64,000 bases of DNA. Source: Paralteromonas sediminis. Its GTDB lineage: Bacteria > Pseudomonadota > Gammaproteobacteria > Enterobacterales > Alteromonadaceae. Each line of letters begins with the position of its first letter. The stretch's first letter is position 1. Location: NCBI RefSeq assembly GCF_003820355.1, contig NZ_RPOK01000003.1, positions 39,685-103,684 of the forward strand, given 5' to 3'. Made by a program: the position numbers and the translations under genes. Of this stretch, positions 1-9,005 are shown piece after piece. Below the pieces are notes generated by a model. It had not been told where the DNA came from. It did no database searches and worked only from the letters and a program-made list of their open reading frames with translations.

Positions 1-120
1 ACTGACACAGGCCAATGCAATAGCCGATACAACCCTGTAACGGTTAATATCATTTTGCCGATAGCCAATAAAATTGATCACTACGGCAAGCGCACCAAAT
101 GCTTCTGCAATAAGTGTCAT
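1..120 (-). CDS. YgjV-like inner membrane protein, N-terminal fragment (cut by window edge)
   Basis: An open frame reads leftward from an ATG at 118-120 to the edge of the window, giving 40 residues that begin MTLIAEAFGALAVVINFIGY and continue RQNDINRY before a second hydrophobic stretch. A GGAG ribosome-binding site lies about 10 bases upstream of the ATG. The pattern of a membrane helix, then a short polar loop with R-x-N-D, then another helix resembles the start of the YgjV family of small inner membrane proteins, whose role is poorly known. Only the N-terminus is visible, so the family call is tentative; that this is a real gene start is better supported. Confidence 0.45.
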   Translation of the reverse strand, partial: MTLIAEAFGALAVVINFIGYRQNDINRYRVVSAIALACVS

Positions 121-165
121 GTACTACTACTCCAAAACAACGGCGGGCAAGTATACTTGTCCAAA

Positions 166-882
166 TTAAAAGCGCAAATAGAATGCGCGGCAGAGTGTTC
201 TGAAGTCATCCGTATACTGGTGTTGATGATTATAGATAGTCAGTATAGGTTCAATCTGCGTTAAACGGGTGCATTTACCAAACGTCATCATACTCAAATA
301 AGGCTGTTTTTCTTCCACGCTTCTTACATGACGTAGTCTGTGTAAAGACATACCATATTTTTTAGCAGCTTCAATGCAGTGCGCATACTGAGCATAGGGA
401 AACACAATACTGACGTGTGTATCATTACTACCACATTGTGCTGCTTTTTCGAAAAAACGTTGTGGCGTGAACGCGGTTTGTTGGCGAGCCAGTTTGCGCT
501 GCGCATGCATAGCGTGCCCTGACTCTGCATCTGTGGCAGATGGGAAATAAGGTGGATTGGACACAATATGTGAGTATACGGAGCCTGACGATAAGGTTAA
601 AAAGTCAACGTGTTGTGCTTTGGCTCTTTCACGCCAAGGGCTATTAGCAATATTCGCATTACACTGCGAGACGGCTCCCTTATCGATATCAATGGCATCA
701 ACCTTGGCCGCCTTACTCGTTTTTTGCAGTGCCATGAGCGTCAAAATACCACTTCCACATCCTACGTCTAAAACATGTGACGCGTATTCAAGATTAACCC
801 AACTCCCAAATATCAAGCTATCAGTAGTCACTTTCATAGCGCACAATGCGTCGTCAATGGTGAATTGCTTACATCTAAACAT
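166..882 (-). CDS. trmN6: tRNA1(Val) A37 N6-methyltransferase TrmN6
   Basis: Predicted SAM-dependent methyltransferase that N6-methylates adenosine 37 of tRNA-Val (the YfiC/TrmN6 family). The glycine-rich SAM loop LDVGCGSGIL lies near residues 38-47 and the catalytic NPPY motif of N6-adenine methylases near 109-112. The N-terminal FRCKQFTIDDALCAMKV segment matches the family's typical opening. The start chosen is the ATG at 880-882, one base after the stop of the upstream gene; an in-frame TTG at 903 would extend it by 7 residues into that gene. The tight spacing suggests co-transcription with the NAD(P)-binding protein upstream. Confidence 0.85.
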   Translation of the reverse strand: MFRCKQFTIDDALCAMKVTTDSLIFGSWVNLEYASHVLDVGCGSGILTLMALQKTSKAAKVDAIDIDKGAVSQCNANIANSPWRERAKAQHVDFLTLSSGSVYSHIVSNPPYFPSATDAESGHAMHAQRKLARQQTAFTPQRFFEKAAQCGSNDTHVSIVFPYAQYAHCIEAAKKYGMSLHRLRHVRSVEEKQPYLSMMTFGKCTRLTQIEPILTIYNHQHQYTDDFRTLCRAFYLRF

Positions 883-883
883 C

Positions 884-1510
884 TTATTCTGGCTGTAATG
901 CAATCATCTGTGAAGCGACCTGTTCTGCTGTGACAGGTTTATATTTTGCTAAGGGACCGCACAATAGAGGCGAATAAAGGGGAGCTAATTTCTGTCCAAT
1001 ACCTTCTAAGTATCTGGATTCGTGTCTTTCGCCCAGCAATAATGACGGCCTCACCGCAGCGGCATGTGCCAGCTGAGGCATGCGCATTATAGCGTTTTCG
1101 AGTTCCCCTTTGACTTTCAGGTAGAAGTTTTGGCTTTTTGCGTCTGCGCCTACAGAAGAGATCCACACAAAGCCTTCCGCTCGTTGTGCTCTGGCCAGCT
1201 GCGCCGCAATGTGAACAAATTCAAAATCAACACGTCTAAATGCGGCTTTACTGCCCGCCTGCTTTATCGTAGTGCCGAGGCAACAAAACACATGGTCAAC
1301 GGAAAAGTACCCCTGGTAATCCTGAAAGTGGTCAAAGTCGATAACCACAGGTTTGAGTTTTTGCAATGGGTCGGGAAAATCAGATAGCGACAATGGCCTT
1401 CTAACCAAACAGGTCACACTATTGTAGTCTTCCTGTCTTAATAGTTGATTGACCAAGGCCTTACCAACCAAGCCTGTTGCACCTAGGACGAGTGCTGTTT
1501 TTCCCGCCAT
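884..1510 (-). CDS. NAD(P)-binding Rossmann-fold protein, HTATIP2/TIP30-like
   Basis: A 208-residue atypical short-chain dehydrogenase. The N-terminus MAGKTALVLGATGLVGKAL carries the GxTGxxG dinucleotide-binding loop at residues 10-16, and WISSVGAD in the middle is typical of NAD(P)H-binding nucleoside-diphosphate-sugar epimerase relatives. The length and the VRRPL segment after strand 2 fit the bacterial HTATIP2/YbjT-like group. Members are usually annotated only as oxidoreductases and the substrate is unknown. A GAGAAAAGAAG purine stretch precedes the ATG. It probably heads a two-gene unit with trmN6. Confidence 0.75.
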   Translation of the reverse strand: MAGKTALVLGATGLVGKALVNQLLRQEDYNSVTCLVRRPLSLSDFPDPLQKLKPVVIDFDHFQDYQGYFSVDHVFCCLGTTIKQAGSKAAFRRVDFEFVHIAAQLARAQRAEGFVWISSVGADAKSQNFYLKVKGELENAIMRMPQLAHAAAVRPSLLLGERHESRYLEGIGQKLAPLYSPLLCGPLAKYKPVTAEQVASQMIALQPE

Positions 1511-1628
1511 ACTTCTTTTCTCACTAGTTTGTCTGCCGCACCGGATGATTATGCCAGAGTAGTACGCTTGCCCGTAATACTGAGTTCAATCTGTTTGTTT
1601 TTGGCAAAGCATTACCACGTAAAGCTCG

Positions 1629-1655
1629 GTATAGTGTTTACCCTCAACACTATAC
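1629..1655 (+). promoter_or_regulatory. Perfect 10-bp inverted repeat in the leader of the dehydratase gene
   Basis: GTATAGTGTT (1629-1638) and its exact reverse complement AACACTATAC (1646-1655) flank a 7-base spacer, ending 6 bases before the TGGAGG ribosome-binding site. It could be an operator for a dimeric regulator or an RNA hairpin that controls access to the ribosome-binding site. No T-run follows, so it is not a normal terminator. The symmetry is seen directly; the function is inferred. Confidence 0.55.
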
Positions 1656-1671
1656 ATTTTTGGAGGTTTGC

Positions 1672-2670
1672 GTGACACTCTATGTAGACATTGTAAGTGC
1701 AGCTGAGCGAATAGCCCCTTACATCAAAAAAACTCCTCTTTATTCATCAACATTGCTAAATCACTGTTTAGGTCAGCAGATTTTTTTTAAGTGCGAGTGC
1801 TTTCAAACTACTGGCTCATTTAAACTTCGGGGAGCAACTAACCTTATTGTTCAAGCGCTGCGAAAAAACGACAGCATCAAGCACGTTGTCGCCAGTAGCT
1901 CAGGTAATCACGCCCAGGCCGTTGCTTTCATTGCAAGGGAGCTGGGCTTGGCAGCAACAATATTCGCCGGCAAGTCAATTTCACCGATTAAGGCTGCAGC
2001 AACCCGTGCTTATGGCGCAAAACTCGTTGTCTGCGAGACAAGGCCAGAGGCTGACAAATTGACACAAGAAGCGGCCAATTCAGACAATACGTTGTGGGTG
2101 CCGCCTTTCAATCATCCACATATAATCGCGGGACAGGGCACTGTGATGCTTGAGGCCATTGGGCAGTTAGCTGAAAAACCCGATGCCGTTTTTACGCCCT
2201 GTGGTGGGGGTGGTCTTACCTCAGGCACGTTCATTGTGACACGCGAGAAACTCCCTCAAGCAAAAGTATTCGCGGCAGAACCACTCTCGGCAAATGATGC
2301 TGCTGAGTCCATCAGAAAGGGCAGTATTCAAACATTACCCACCGCTCCTGATACCTTAGCTGATGGCGCAGCTACACCGGCAGTTGGTGAGCACACTTTT
2401 CCCTACCTGCAACAGCTAGATGGCATTGTAGAAGTAACAGAAAAACAAATTGCCTATTGGACACAATGGTTACAACACACGCTAAAGCTTCACATAGAAC
2501 CGACGTGTGCAATGACTATGCAGGCAGTGCTAAAATGGGCAAGGACAGCCCCTACAAACAGCACAGCCCTAGTCGTAATTTCTGGCGGAAATATTAGCCA
2601 GGCCAGCATGGCTAAAGTGTGGGAAACTGACTTTCTATCACAGTTTCCCACGTTGGATTTGGCCATTTAA
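1672..2670 (+). CDS. Threonine/serine dehydratase-like PLP enzyme
   Basis: A 332-residue fold-type II pyridoxal-phosphate enzyme of the threonine/serine dehydratase and serine racemase family, expected to deaminate L-threonine or L-serine or to racemise serine. The PLP lysine sits in GSFKLRGA (about residue 51), the substrate loop is SSSGNHAQ (about 75-82), and the phosphate-binding GGGG loop is at about 178-181. There is no C-terminal regulatory ACT domain, so it resembles catabolic TdcB or racemase forms rather than IlvA. The start is GTG at 1672, five bases after TGGAGG; a TTG at 1660 lies at that site and is unlikely. It is a single gene with its own hairpin leader. Confidence 0.8.
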   Translation: MTLYVDIVSAAERIAPYIKKTPLYSSTLLNHCLGQQIFFKCECFQTTGSFKLRGATNLIVQALRKNDSIKHVVASSSGNHAQAVAFIARELGLAATIFAGKSISPIKAAATRAYGAKLVVCETRPEADKLTQEAANSDNTLWVPPFNHPHIIAGQGTVMLEAIGQLAEKPDAVFTPCGGGGLTSGTFIVTREKLPQAKVFAAEPLSANDAAESIRKGSIQTLPTAPDTLADGAATPAVGEHTFPYLQQLDGIVEVTEKQIAYWTQWLQHTLKLHIEPTCAMTMQAVLKWARTAPTNSTALVVISGGNISQASMAKVWETDFLSQFPTLDLAI

Positions 2671-2691
2671 TGAAGTTTTTGGGGAAGCGGA

Positions 2692-3558
2692 TCAGCTGTC
2701 GTAAAGTGTGTTGATCCATCTCACCTCATTGATGAAGTTCCAACTCCACTGCTGCCATTTTTTAGGTAGCCCTTGCTCAACAATCTGGTCTACAGTTTTC
2801 CCTTCTGCTTTGAGGCCATCAACAAAAGCATTGGTTTCCTTTATCATCGCCAAGAAAGTCTGAAAATCGCCCTTATTTGCTATTTTGCCGTGACCGGCAA
2901 TAATCACAGTCTGGTCACTAATTTTATCTATTAGTGCTTGTACAGCAGCCATATACCCGTCAACTGACCCGCCACCATTGAGGTCAATGAATGGAAACAT
3001 TCCATTAAAAAACAGGTCACCAGTGTGCAATACATCAGCGTTTTCAAACCAAACGGCACTGTCACCATCGGTATGTGCATTGGGCAAATGAAAAACATGA
3101 ATGGTTTCTTCGTTAAAGTGCAGTTTTACGCCACCGTCATAAGTGATCACGGGTAGCGATTTAGGGTTGACGTCCTCTCCATTAGCCAGACGAATACGCA
3201 CATTATGATGAGAAAGGATAGTGGCGTCTTTCTGTTCAGCAAAAAAAGCATTAGACCCTACGTGATCACCGTGATAGTGAGTATTAATCACGTATCTCGG
3301 TTTATCGCTTCCCAATTGACCCAACGCTGTTGCAATTTTTTCGGCTAAAGGGGCAAACTGGTCGTCAACGATTAACACGCCATCGCTGCCGGCTGACACC
3401 CCTATGTTTCCTCCGGCACCTACCAAAGCGTGGACAGTGCCTCTGAGATGTGTGGATTCAATTTCCACATCATCGAAACGCCCTTGTGCCGAAGCACTCG
3501 ACGAGATTGCAGATGCAACAAGCAAGCTGGATAAAACGGTTTTTATCATTTTATTCAT
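2692..3558 (-). CDS. Secreted metallo-beta-lactamase-fold hydrolase
   Basis: About 288 residues with a Sec signal peptide (MNKMIKTVLSSLLVASAISS, cleavage probably after SASA). The MBL-fold zinc motif HYHGDH is present near residues 94-99, followed by a zinc histidine in PNAHTDGDS, an aspartate in HTGDLFF and a last histidine in AGHGK. This is a complete di-zinc site, so the protein is probably a functional periplasmic hydrolase. The family contains both B3-like lactamases and enzymes with other substrates, and the sequence does not decide between them. An in-frame ATG at 3573 would add five residues, but that site has no ribosome-binding site. Confidence 0.75.
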   Translation of the reverse strand: MNKMIKTVLSSLLVASAISSSASAQGRFDDVEIESTHLRGTVHALVGAGGNIGVSAGSDGVLIVDDQFAPLAEKIATALGQLGSDKPRYVINTHYHGDHVGSNAFFAEQKDATILSHHNVRIRLANGEDVNPKSLPVITYDGGVKLHFNEETIHVFHLPNAHTDGDSAVWFENADVLHTGDLFFNGMFPFIDLNGGGSVDGYMAAVQALIDKISDQTVIIAGHGKIANKGDFQTFLAMIKETNAFVDGLKAEGKTVDQIVEQGLPKKWQQWSWNFINEVRWINTLYDS

Positions 3559-3640
3559 TATTAATACCGCCATTGGATAGTTAAATTAGAATACAGTTAA
3601 GCTATGGTACGACAATGGTTCGCTTTTTGTTCACTGCTTT

Positions 3641-3868
3641 CTATTTGCTTTCATTTCCTATCAGTCTAAATCGGGGACATGATTCTCCTTCGACTTCCAC
3701 ACTTTCTAGAAACATTGCCAAAGGTCTTACCCAAAGGTGACGGTCTTTCTCTTCGCCATATAACGGCGTATAAATCACCATCCATTCTTCAGTTTCACTG
3801 TGTTTGGCGATATCTTGGACTTGGTAAAGGTTACCTTTGTAGTGTCTATATACACCGGGTTCAATCAT
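3641..3868 (-). CDS. DUF1653 protein
   Basis: A 75-residue protein made almost entirely of a DUF1653 domain: it opens with [14 protein letters not shown] and has a [11 protein letters not shown] core and a [10 protein letters not shown] end, all characteristic of the family. The biochemical function is unknown. Its ATG lies inside the end of dinB (8-base overlap), so it is almost certainly translationally coupled to the polymerase and shares its LexA-controlled promoter. The link to DNA repair is an inference from this arrangement only. Confidence 0.75.
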   Translation of the reverse strand: MIEPGVYRHYKGNLYQVQDIAKHSETEEWMVIYTPLYGEEKDRHLWVRPLAMFLESVEVEGESCPRFRLIGNESK

Positions 3869-4988
3869 TATTGTCTTCCAATGGTAATGCTAATTGTTGT
3901 AAAGGTTCTAGTGGTGCTAAACCCACACTTACACCCAGGAGTCTAATTGAACGCCCTTTTGCCCGCTCAAACGCCTCAACGAGAAGCTGTGAGAAAAACC
4001 CGCGGTCAAAGACCGCTCTTCGATGTTCAACCGTGGTGAGTTGAAAATCGGAAAATTTTAATTTCACCGCATGAGAGACTATTCTACTCGTAGGCTTTTC
4101 ATTGCGTGAAAAGTGGTTATCACACCGTGACTGCAATTTGTTAATGAGACCACTGAGTACGCTATCACATTGTTCATAGGTCGTAATGTCTTCATTCAGT
4201 GTTCGCTCAACGCCGATAGACTTCCGCTCTCTGGAAACCGTCAGTTCGCGATTATCAACACCATGCGATCGCTCCCACAAGACTTTACCAAACTTTCCAA
4301 ATGACCGAATAAAACGTTCTTTGGGAAAGTTTCTGACATCTTGGCAGGTATACAAACCCATTCGATGAAGTTTCTGTAATGTGACCTTGCCAACGCCTGG
4401 GATCTTCTTTAAATCGAGTTGCCGGACAAATGCGTCGAGATTCGCCGGTGAGATAACACAAATCCCATTGGGCTTGTTCTCGTCACTGGCAATCTTTGCC
4501 ACAAACTTGCACGGGGCTACACCGGCTGATGCAGTAAGCTGGGTTTCTTTGTAAATACGTTGTCTAATATCATTAGCAATCAGCGTGGCACTGTTTTCGT
4601 GTAACGAACAATGCGTAACATCTAAATATGCTTCATCCAAGGAAAGCGGTTCGATGATGTCAGTATAGTCTTCAAAAATCTTCCGAATACGACGGGATTC
4701 CTCGATATACTTCTCCATTCTTCCTTTCACCAATACCAAATCGGGACAGAGGCGGAGCGCGTAGGCCGTTGCCATTGCTGATCTTACGCCAAACTTTCGC
4801 GCAGGATAGTTACAGGTTGAGATCACACCTCGTTGTTTGCTGCTCCCTCCTATAGCAATTGGCACATCTTTTAACTTGGGATCATCACGCATTTCAACCG
4901 CTGCGTAAAAGCAGTCCATATCGATATGAATAAATTTACGTGCGATAGCCGCATCTACATCGACATTGCTACCCATGATCCGACTCAT
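3861..4988 (-). CDS. dinB: DNA polymerase IV (Y-family)
   Basis: Error-prone translesion polymerase of 375 residues. The first metal-binding motif [12 protein letters not shown] lies at 21-32 and includes the steric-gate FY pair; the second catalytic motif SLDEAYLDV lies at 116-124 with D118 and E119. A helix-hairpin-helix region ([14 protein letters not shown]) and a little-finger domain follow. The C-terminus has QLALPL, a plausible beta-clamp-binding motif. A LexA box sits 18 bases upstream of the ATG, so SOS induction is expected. The gene overlaps the DUF1653 gene downstream. Confidence 0.95.
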   Translation of the reverse strand: MSRIMGSNVDVDAAIARKFIHIDMDCFYAAVEMRDDPKLKDVPIAIGGSSKQRGVISTCNYPARKFGVRSAMATAYALRLCPDLVLVKGRMEKYIEESRRIRKIFEDYTDIIEPLSLDEAYLDVTHCSLHENSATLIANDIRQRIYKETQLTASAGVAPCKFVAKIASDENKPNGICVISPANLDAFVRQLDLKKIPGVGKVTLQKLHRMGLYTCQDVRNFPKERFIRSFGKFGKVLWERSHGVDNRELTVSRERKSIGVERTLNEDITTYEQCDSVLSGLINKLQSRCDNHFSRNEKPTSRIVSHAVKLKFSDFQLTTVEHRRAVFDRGFFSQLLVEAFERAKGRSIRLLGVSVGLAPLEPLQQLALPLEDNND

Positions 4989-5006
4989 TTTCCAAAGACG
5001 ATTTAA

Positions 5007-5022
5007 CTGTATATAAAAACAG
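5007..5022 (-). promoter_or_regulatory. LexA (SOS) box upstream of dinB
   Basis: CTGTATATAAAAACAG has the gammaproteobacterial LexA architecture CTGT-N8-ACAG with an AT-rich centre. It ends 18 bases before the dinB start codon, where a repressor would cover the promoter. The match is exact for all eight conserved positions. Confidence 0.85.
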
Positions 5023-5146
5023 TAAACATAGCACAGGTATTCACGAGATTGCTAATTTTTACGAGGGGGATTGATGCGTGACTGTATAACTTGATAGATA
5101 AATGGTGAGTAAAGTTATAGAACTGTGTATCTTTTATCGATTAGGT

Positions 5147-5171
5147 AGGAGGCAGCCTCACACTGCCTCCT
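5147..5171 (-). terminator. Hairpin after nqrM
   Basis: AGGAGGCAG (5147-5155) pairs perfectly with CTGCCTCCT (5163-5171) around a 7-base loop, just downstream of the nqrM stop. No clear T-run follows on the minus strand, so it is either a weak terminator or a transcript-stabilising 3' hairpin ending the nqr-apbE-nqrM unit. Confidence 0.5.
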
Positions 5172-5178
5172 GCAAGCG

Positions 5179-5412
5179 CTATAGAATTTGGTTTTTCTTC
5201 CATTCGTTGAGTTTCTCTTCACGCGCAGCCTCTCGAGCCATCCGCTCTTTTTTCCTATCACAGGGCTCTGGGCAATCACAGGCTTTTTCTACACCCAATG
5301 CGCCTAGGCCGCCGCAACTGCCTGATATAGATTTCTGTTGAAACAAGTAGCCTACGCTCATGGCTACTGCCATGATGAGAAAAAAGACAAAAGCGATAAC
5401 GAAAGTAGACAT
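5179..5412 (-). CDS. nqrM: Na+-NQR maturation protein NqrM
   Basis: A 77-residue protein with one N-terminal membrane helix (residues about 4-24) and the family's cysteine signature: GSCGGLGALG followed by KACDCPEPC. NqrM is known to be required for assembly of the membrane-embedded iron centre of the sodium-pumping NADH:quinone reductase, probably by iron delivery. It lies 11 bases downstream of apbE, the other NQR maturation factor, as in Vibrio-type nqr loci. The charged C-terminal tail (KKERMAREAAREEK) is typical. Confidence 0.92.
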   Translation of the reverse strand: MSTFVIAFVFFLIMAVAMSVGYLFQQKSISGSCGGLGALGVEKACDCPEPCDRKKERMAREAAREEKLNEWKKNQIL

Positions 5413-5423
5413 ATCAAACTCTT

Positions 5424-6434
5424 CTAATAAGTTGTGACGGTTGCTTTGAAAGCCGATGATTCAAACTCTTCAAACCCTTCAGGGGTTTTACGTATTATCA
5501 ACACCGCAAGATTATGTTCATCAGCTAATTGTACCGCTTTTTCCCACCCCATTACATTAAAAGCCGTGGCCAGTCCGTCAGCAGTCATAGATGAAGGATG
5601 AATAACTGTAACCGAAACCGTATTGTGTTGAATTGGCTTACCTGTCGTAGGATCAATAAGGTGTGAAAATCTTACCCCATCTTCCTCATAATAATTTCGG
5701 TAGTCACCTGAGGTGGCCAGGGCGTTATCACCAACAGACACTACCCGCTGGATGGCCCGTTCATTGACAACAGGCTTTTCTATGGCAATACGCCATGCTT
5801 CACCATTTGGTTTTAGGCCTTTCACCCGCATCTCACCGCCAATCTCAACTAGATAATTATCGATGCCATAGGACGCCATGATGTTTGCAAGTTCATCGAC
5901 GCCATACCCCTTTGCGATTGTCGACAAATCGACATACAACATAGGGTGCAACTTAGTCACTTGATTGCCAGTGATTCTCAACTTATCTAATCCAACAAAG
6001 GCACGAATCGCTTGCACCTCCTCTTCAGAAGGAGTTTTCTCTGGGCGCTGTGTTGGGCCAAAGCCCCATAGATTTACCAAAGGCCCGACAGTAACATCAA
6101 GAACACCACCACTAAGCTCACCTAATCGTAGCGCTTCATTCAATACCAACACCGTTTCGTCCGACATTTCAATAGGTGTCGTAAAACGCGACTGATTGAA
6201 GCGGGACAGTTCTGATTCAGGGTCATAGGTAGACATAAGCTTGTTTATTTCGAATAGACGTTGCTCAATTCGCTGCTGGATTTGCTCAATAGGCTGCTCA
6301 GTTTCTGAGAAAAACTTTACATTGTAAGTGGTTCCCATGGTATTGCCGGAAAGGTGAGGCAAAGGCGTTACCGGCGCCTGTGTACACGCTGACAAAAACA
6401 ACACAACTGAAAGCGTGATGGCAATTCTAATCAC
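5424..6434 (-). CDS. apbE: FAD:protein FMN transferase ApbE
   Basis: Lipoprotein of 336 residues that covalently attaches FMN from FAD to threonines of NqrB and NqrC. The signal peptide ends in the lipobox LSAC (Cys17), which places it on the periplasmic side of a membrane. The mature N-terminus has the ApbE opening GNTMGTTYNVKF, and GGEMRVKG, DLSTIAKGYGVD and SVTVIHPSSMTADGLATA are characteristic. The GTG start at 6434 has a GAGGAG ribosome-binding site. The gene lies after a hairpin terminator downstream of nqrF, so its dose may be set by read-through. Confidence 0.93.
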   Translation of the reverse strand: MIRIAITLSVVLFLSACTQAPVTPLPHLSGNTMGTTYNVKFFSETEQPIEQIQQRIEQRLFEINKLMSTYDPESELSRFNQSRFTTPIEMSDETVLVLNEALRLGELSGGVLDVTVGPLVNLWGFGPTQRPEKTPSEEEVQAIRAFVGLDKLRITGNQVTKLHPMLYVDLSTIAKGYGVDELANIMASYGIDNYLVEIGGEMRVKGLKPNGEAWRIAIEKPVVNERAIQRVVSVGDNALATSGDYRNYYEEDGVRFSHLIDPTTGKPIQHNTVSVTVIHPSSMTADGLATAFNVMGWEKAVQLADEHNLAVLIIRKTPEGFEEFESSAFKATVTTY

Positions 6435-6449
6435 TTTTAACTCCTCAAA

Positions 6450-6474
6450 AAAAAGGGGCTATATGCCCCTTTTT
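6450..6474 (-). terminator. Rho-independent terminator between nqrF and apbE
   Basis: AAAAAGGGGC (6450-6459) and GCCCCTTTTT (6465-6474) pair perfectly around a 5-base loop. On the minus strand the hairpin is followed by a run of eight T. It lies just after the nqrF stop and just before the apbE ribosome-binding site, within what is otherwise one co-directional run. Confidence 0.85.
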
Positions 6475-6491
6475 GTTTATTCAACTATGCC

Positions 6492-7724
6492 TTAACCACC
6501 AAAGTCGTCAAGCATAATGTTTTCATCTTCCACGCCTAGGTCTTTCAGCATGTTTATGACTGCTGCATTCATCATAGGCGGCCCACACATATAAAACTCG
6601 CAGTCTTCTGGTGCAGGGTGATCCTTCAGATAATTTTCAAGCAAGACTTGGTGAATAAAACCTGTATAGCCTTCCCAGTTATCTTCTGGCTGTGGATCTG
6701 AAAGCGCCACATGCCAGGTAAAGTTCTCGTTTTCTTCTTGAAGCATATCGAAATCTTCTACATAGAACATTTCACGCAAGGAGCGAGCACCATACCAAAA
6801 GGTGATTTTACGATCGGTCTTAATACGACGAAGCTGGTCAAAAATATGCGAACGCATAGGCGCCATACCTGCACCACCACCCACAAATACCATTTCTGCA
6901 TCAGTTTCTTTGGCAAAGAATTCACCAAATGGTCCAGAAATAGTAACTTTATCGCCCTCTTTTAAGCTCCAAATAAACGATGACATTTTACCCGCTGGCA
7001 AACTTAGATTATTAGGCGGCGGCGTAGCGATACGCACGTTAAGCATAATAATGCCTTCTTCTTCAGGATAGTTGGCCATTGAGTAGGCGCGAATAGTCTC
7101 TTCGTCTACTTTTGACTCTATATCAAAGAAGCCAAAGCGCTCCCAGTCGCCACGATATTCTTCAGGAATATCGAAATCTTTGTACTTAACATGATGAGGT
7201 GGCGCCTCAATCTGTATATAACCGCCCGCGCGGAATGGTACACTTTCGCCATCAGGAATAGCCAACTTAAGCTCTTTAATGAAAGTGGCTTCGTTGTTGT
7301 TAGAAATAACTTCACAATCCCACTTTTTAATACCGAAGACTTCTTCTGGAAGCTCGATATCCATGTCTTGCTTAATAGCAACCTGACAAGCCAGTCGACA
7401 TCCATCACGTGCTTCACGCTTGGTTATGTGGTCCAGTTCTGTCGGCAGTATTTCGCCACCACCCGTTTTCACGTCAACGCGACACTGTCCACAAGAACCA
7501 CCGCCACCACAGGCTGAGGATACAAAAATACCTGAATCCGCCAACGCCCCCAACAGCTTGCCACCTGGCGATGCAGTCAGAGTTTTCTCTGGGTCGCCAT
7601 TAACAATAATTTTTACGTCACCGCTGGGCACCAATCGTGATTTTGCAAACATAATCACGAAAACCAGCACTAAGACGATGGCAATGAACATGCCAACGCC
7701 TAAATATATTTCTACCTGATTCAT
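6492..7724 (-). CDS. nqrF: Na+-NQR subunit F (NADH-oxidising, 2Fe-2S and FAD)
   Basis: The 410-residue electron-entry subunit. One N-terminal helix (about 6-27) anchors it in the inner membrane. A plant-type ferredoxin domain follows, with cluster ligands C72, C78 and C81 ([11 protein letters not shown]) and C113. A ferredoxin reductase domain follows: [11 protein letters not shown] binds FAD and [13 protein letters not shown] binds NADH. The C-terminal CGPPMMN and the aromatic-free DDFGG end are typical of the family. It is the last of the six structural genes and is followed by a terminator. Confidence 0.97.
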   Translation of the reverse strand: MNQVEIYLGVGMFIAIVLVLVFVIMFAKSRLVPSGDVKIIVNGDPEKTLTASPGGKLLGALADSGIFVSSACGGGGSCGQCRVDVKTGGGEILPTELDHITKREARDGCRLACQVAIKQDMDIELPEEVFGIKKWDCEVISNNNEATFIKELKLAIPDGESVPFRAGGYIQIEAPPHHVKYKDFDIPEEYRGDWERFGFFDIESKVDEETIRAYSMANYPEEEGIIMLNVRIATPPPNNLSLPAGKMSSFIWSLKEGDKVTISGPFGEFFAKETDAEMVFVGGGAGMAPMRSHIFDQLRRIKTDRKITFWYGARSLREMFYVEDFDMLQEENENFTWHVALSDPQPEDNWEGYTGFIHQVLLENYLKDHPAPEDCEFYMCGPPMMNAAVINMLKDLGVEDENIMLDDFGG

Positions 7725-7745
7725 TGCTTAACTCCTAAATCCGAA

Positions 7746-8357
7746 TTAAAGCTGAATGCCAGTGAACGACTGGAACCCAAGCGCCATCAGACCTGCAATC
7801 ATAAATACAGAACCCAAACCACGGATGCCATCAGGCATATCTGCATACTTGAGTTTTTCGCGTACTGCCGCCAAAAGGACAATTGCCATAGCCCAACCGA
7901 TACCACTTCCGATACCATAAACCACGCTTTCACCTAAGGTATATTCGCGTTGAACAGCAAAAGCAACACCACCAAAGATGGCGCAGTTAACCGTGATCAA
8001 AGGCAAGAAAATACCTAGCGCGTTGTAGAGCGCAGGGAAAAACTTATCCAAACTCATTTCGAGTATCTGAACAAGTGCAGCGATTACGCCGATAAAGGTC
8101 AAAAAGCTCAAGAAGCTCAAATCAGCTTCAGGGAAGCCCGCCCAAGCCAACGCACCGGGTGCTAGAATATTTGTAAAAATGATCTGGTTAACAGGCACTG
8201 AAATACCCAGTACAACAATAACTGCAACACCCAAACCCATAGAAGTTTTTACTTTCTTGGAAACGGCAAGAAACGTACACATGCCCAAGAACAATGACAA
8301 AGCCATATTTTCAACGAATATGGTTCTGACCATCAATGATAAATAATGCTCAACCAT
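7746..8357 (-). CDS. nqrE: Na+-NQR subunit E
   Basis: Inner-membrane subunit of 203 residues with six predicted helices. Together with NqrD it forms the inverted-symmetry pair that holds the intramembrane iron cofactor: a cysteine in [13 protein letters not shown] near the N-terminus and one in [10 protein letters not shown] near the middle match the ligand positions in this family. The sequence is near-continuous with known NqrE proteins. It starts 6 bases after nqrD and ends 21 bases before nqrF. Confidence 0.97.
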   Translation of the reverse strand: MVEHYLSLMVRTIFVENMALSLFLGMCTFLAVSKKVKTSMGLGVAVIVVLGISVPVNQIIFTNILAPGALAWAGFPEADLSFLSFLTFIGVIAALVQILEMSLDKFFPALYNALGIFLPLITVNCAIFGGVAFAVQREYTLGESVVYGIGSGIGWAMAIVLLAAVREKLKYADMPDGIRGLGSVFMIAGLMALGFQSFTGIQL

Positions 8358-8363
8358 GAATGT

Positions 8364-8996
8364 TTACTCCTTTGGCTCAACTTGTTCAGGGCGGATTGTT
8401 CGGATGAACCAAATCATACCTGCTATCAGGAAGAAAGAACTGAACGGCAGTATGAGTAGTCCGTTACCGGTATACCACCCGCCATTTTGTACTAGTGGCA
8501 ATATCTCAATACCAAGGATAGTGCCAAAGCCGAAGAGTTCTTTAATTGTACCAATGACGATCAGAATGAATGAGTAGCCTAATCCATTGCCAATACCGTC
8601 CAGCAAGCTCATCATAGGCGGACTCTTCATTGCGTAAGCCTCGGCACGCCCCATGACAATACAGTTGGTAATTATCAAGCCAACAAACACCGAAAGCTGC
8701 TTTGATATTTCGTAAGAGTAGGCCTTCAATACCTGGTCAACAACGATTACCAAAGACGCAATGATGGTCATTTGAATAATAATACGCACACTCGATGGAA
8801 TGTGGTTTCGTATGATTGAAATAAACAAGTTGGAAAAAGCACATACGGTGGTTAATGCCAACGACATTACCAACGCAGTTTCTAACTTGGTAGTAATTGC
8901 CAGCGCCGAACAAATACCCAATACGTGAAGGGCAATGGGATTGCTGTCAATAATGGGCCCAAACAGGGCTTTTTTCATTTCTTTAGTATCTGCCAT
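8364..8996 (-). CDS. nqrD: Na+-NQR subunit D
   Basis: A 210-residue integral membrane subunit, homologous to NqrE. The two cysteines, in [14 protein letters not shown] and in [15 protein letters not shown], correspond to the iron-site ligands. Six hydrophobic segments are evident. It contributes to the sodium-translocating membrane core of the complex. It lies 9 bases after nqrC and 6 bases before nqrE. Confidence 0.97.
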   Translation of the reverse strand: MADTKEMKKALFGPIIDSNPIALHVLGICSALAITTKLETALVMSLALTTVCAFSNLFISIIRNHIPSSVRIIIQMTIIASLVIVVDQVLKAYSYEISKQLSVFVGLIITNCIVMGRAEAYAMKSPPMMSLLDGIGNGLGYSFILIVIGTIKELFGFGTILGIEILPLVQNGGWYTGNGLLILPFSSFFLIAGMIWFIRTIRPEQVEPKE

Positions 8997-9005
8997 GTGA
9001 GCCTC

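Noticed and set aside
557..898. 113-codon plus-strand ORF
   Set aside because: Antisense to trmN6, which has intact methylase motifs.
5102..5341. 79-codon plus-strand ORF
   Set aside because: It lies largely antisense to nqrM, whose cysteine motif and context are clear.
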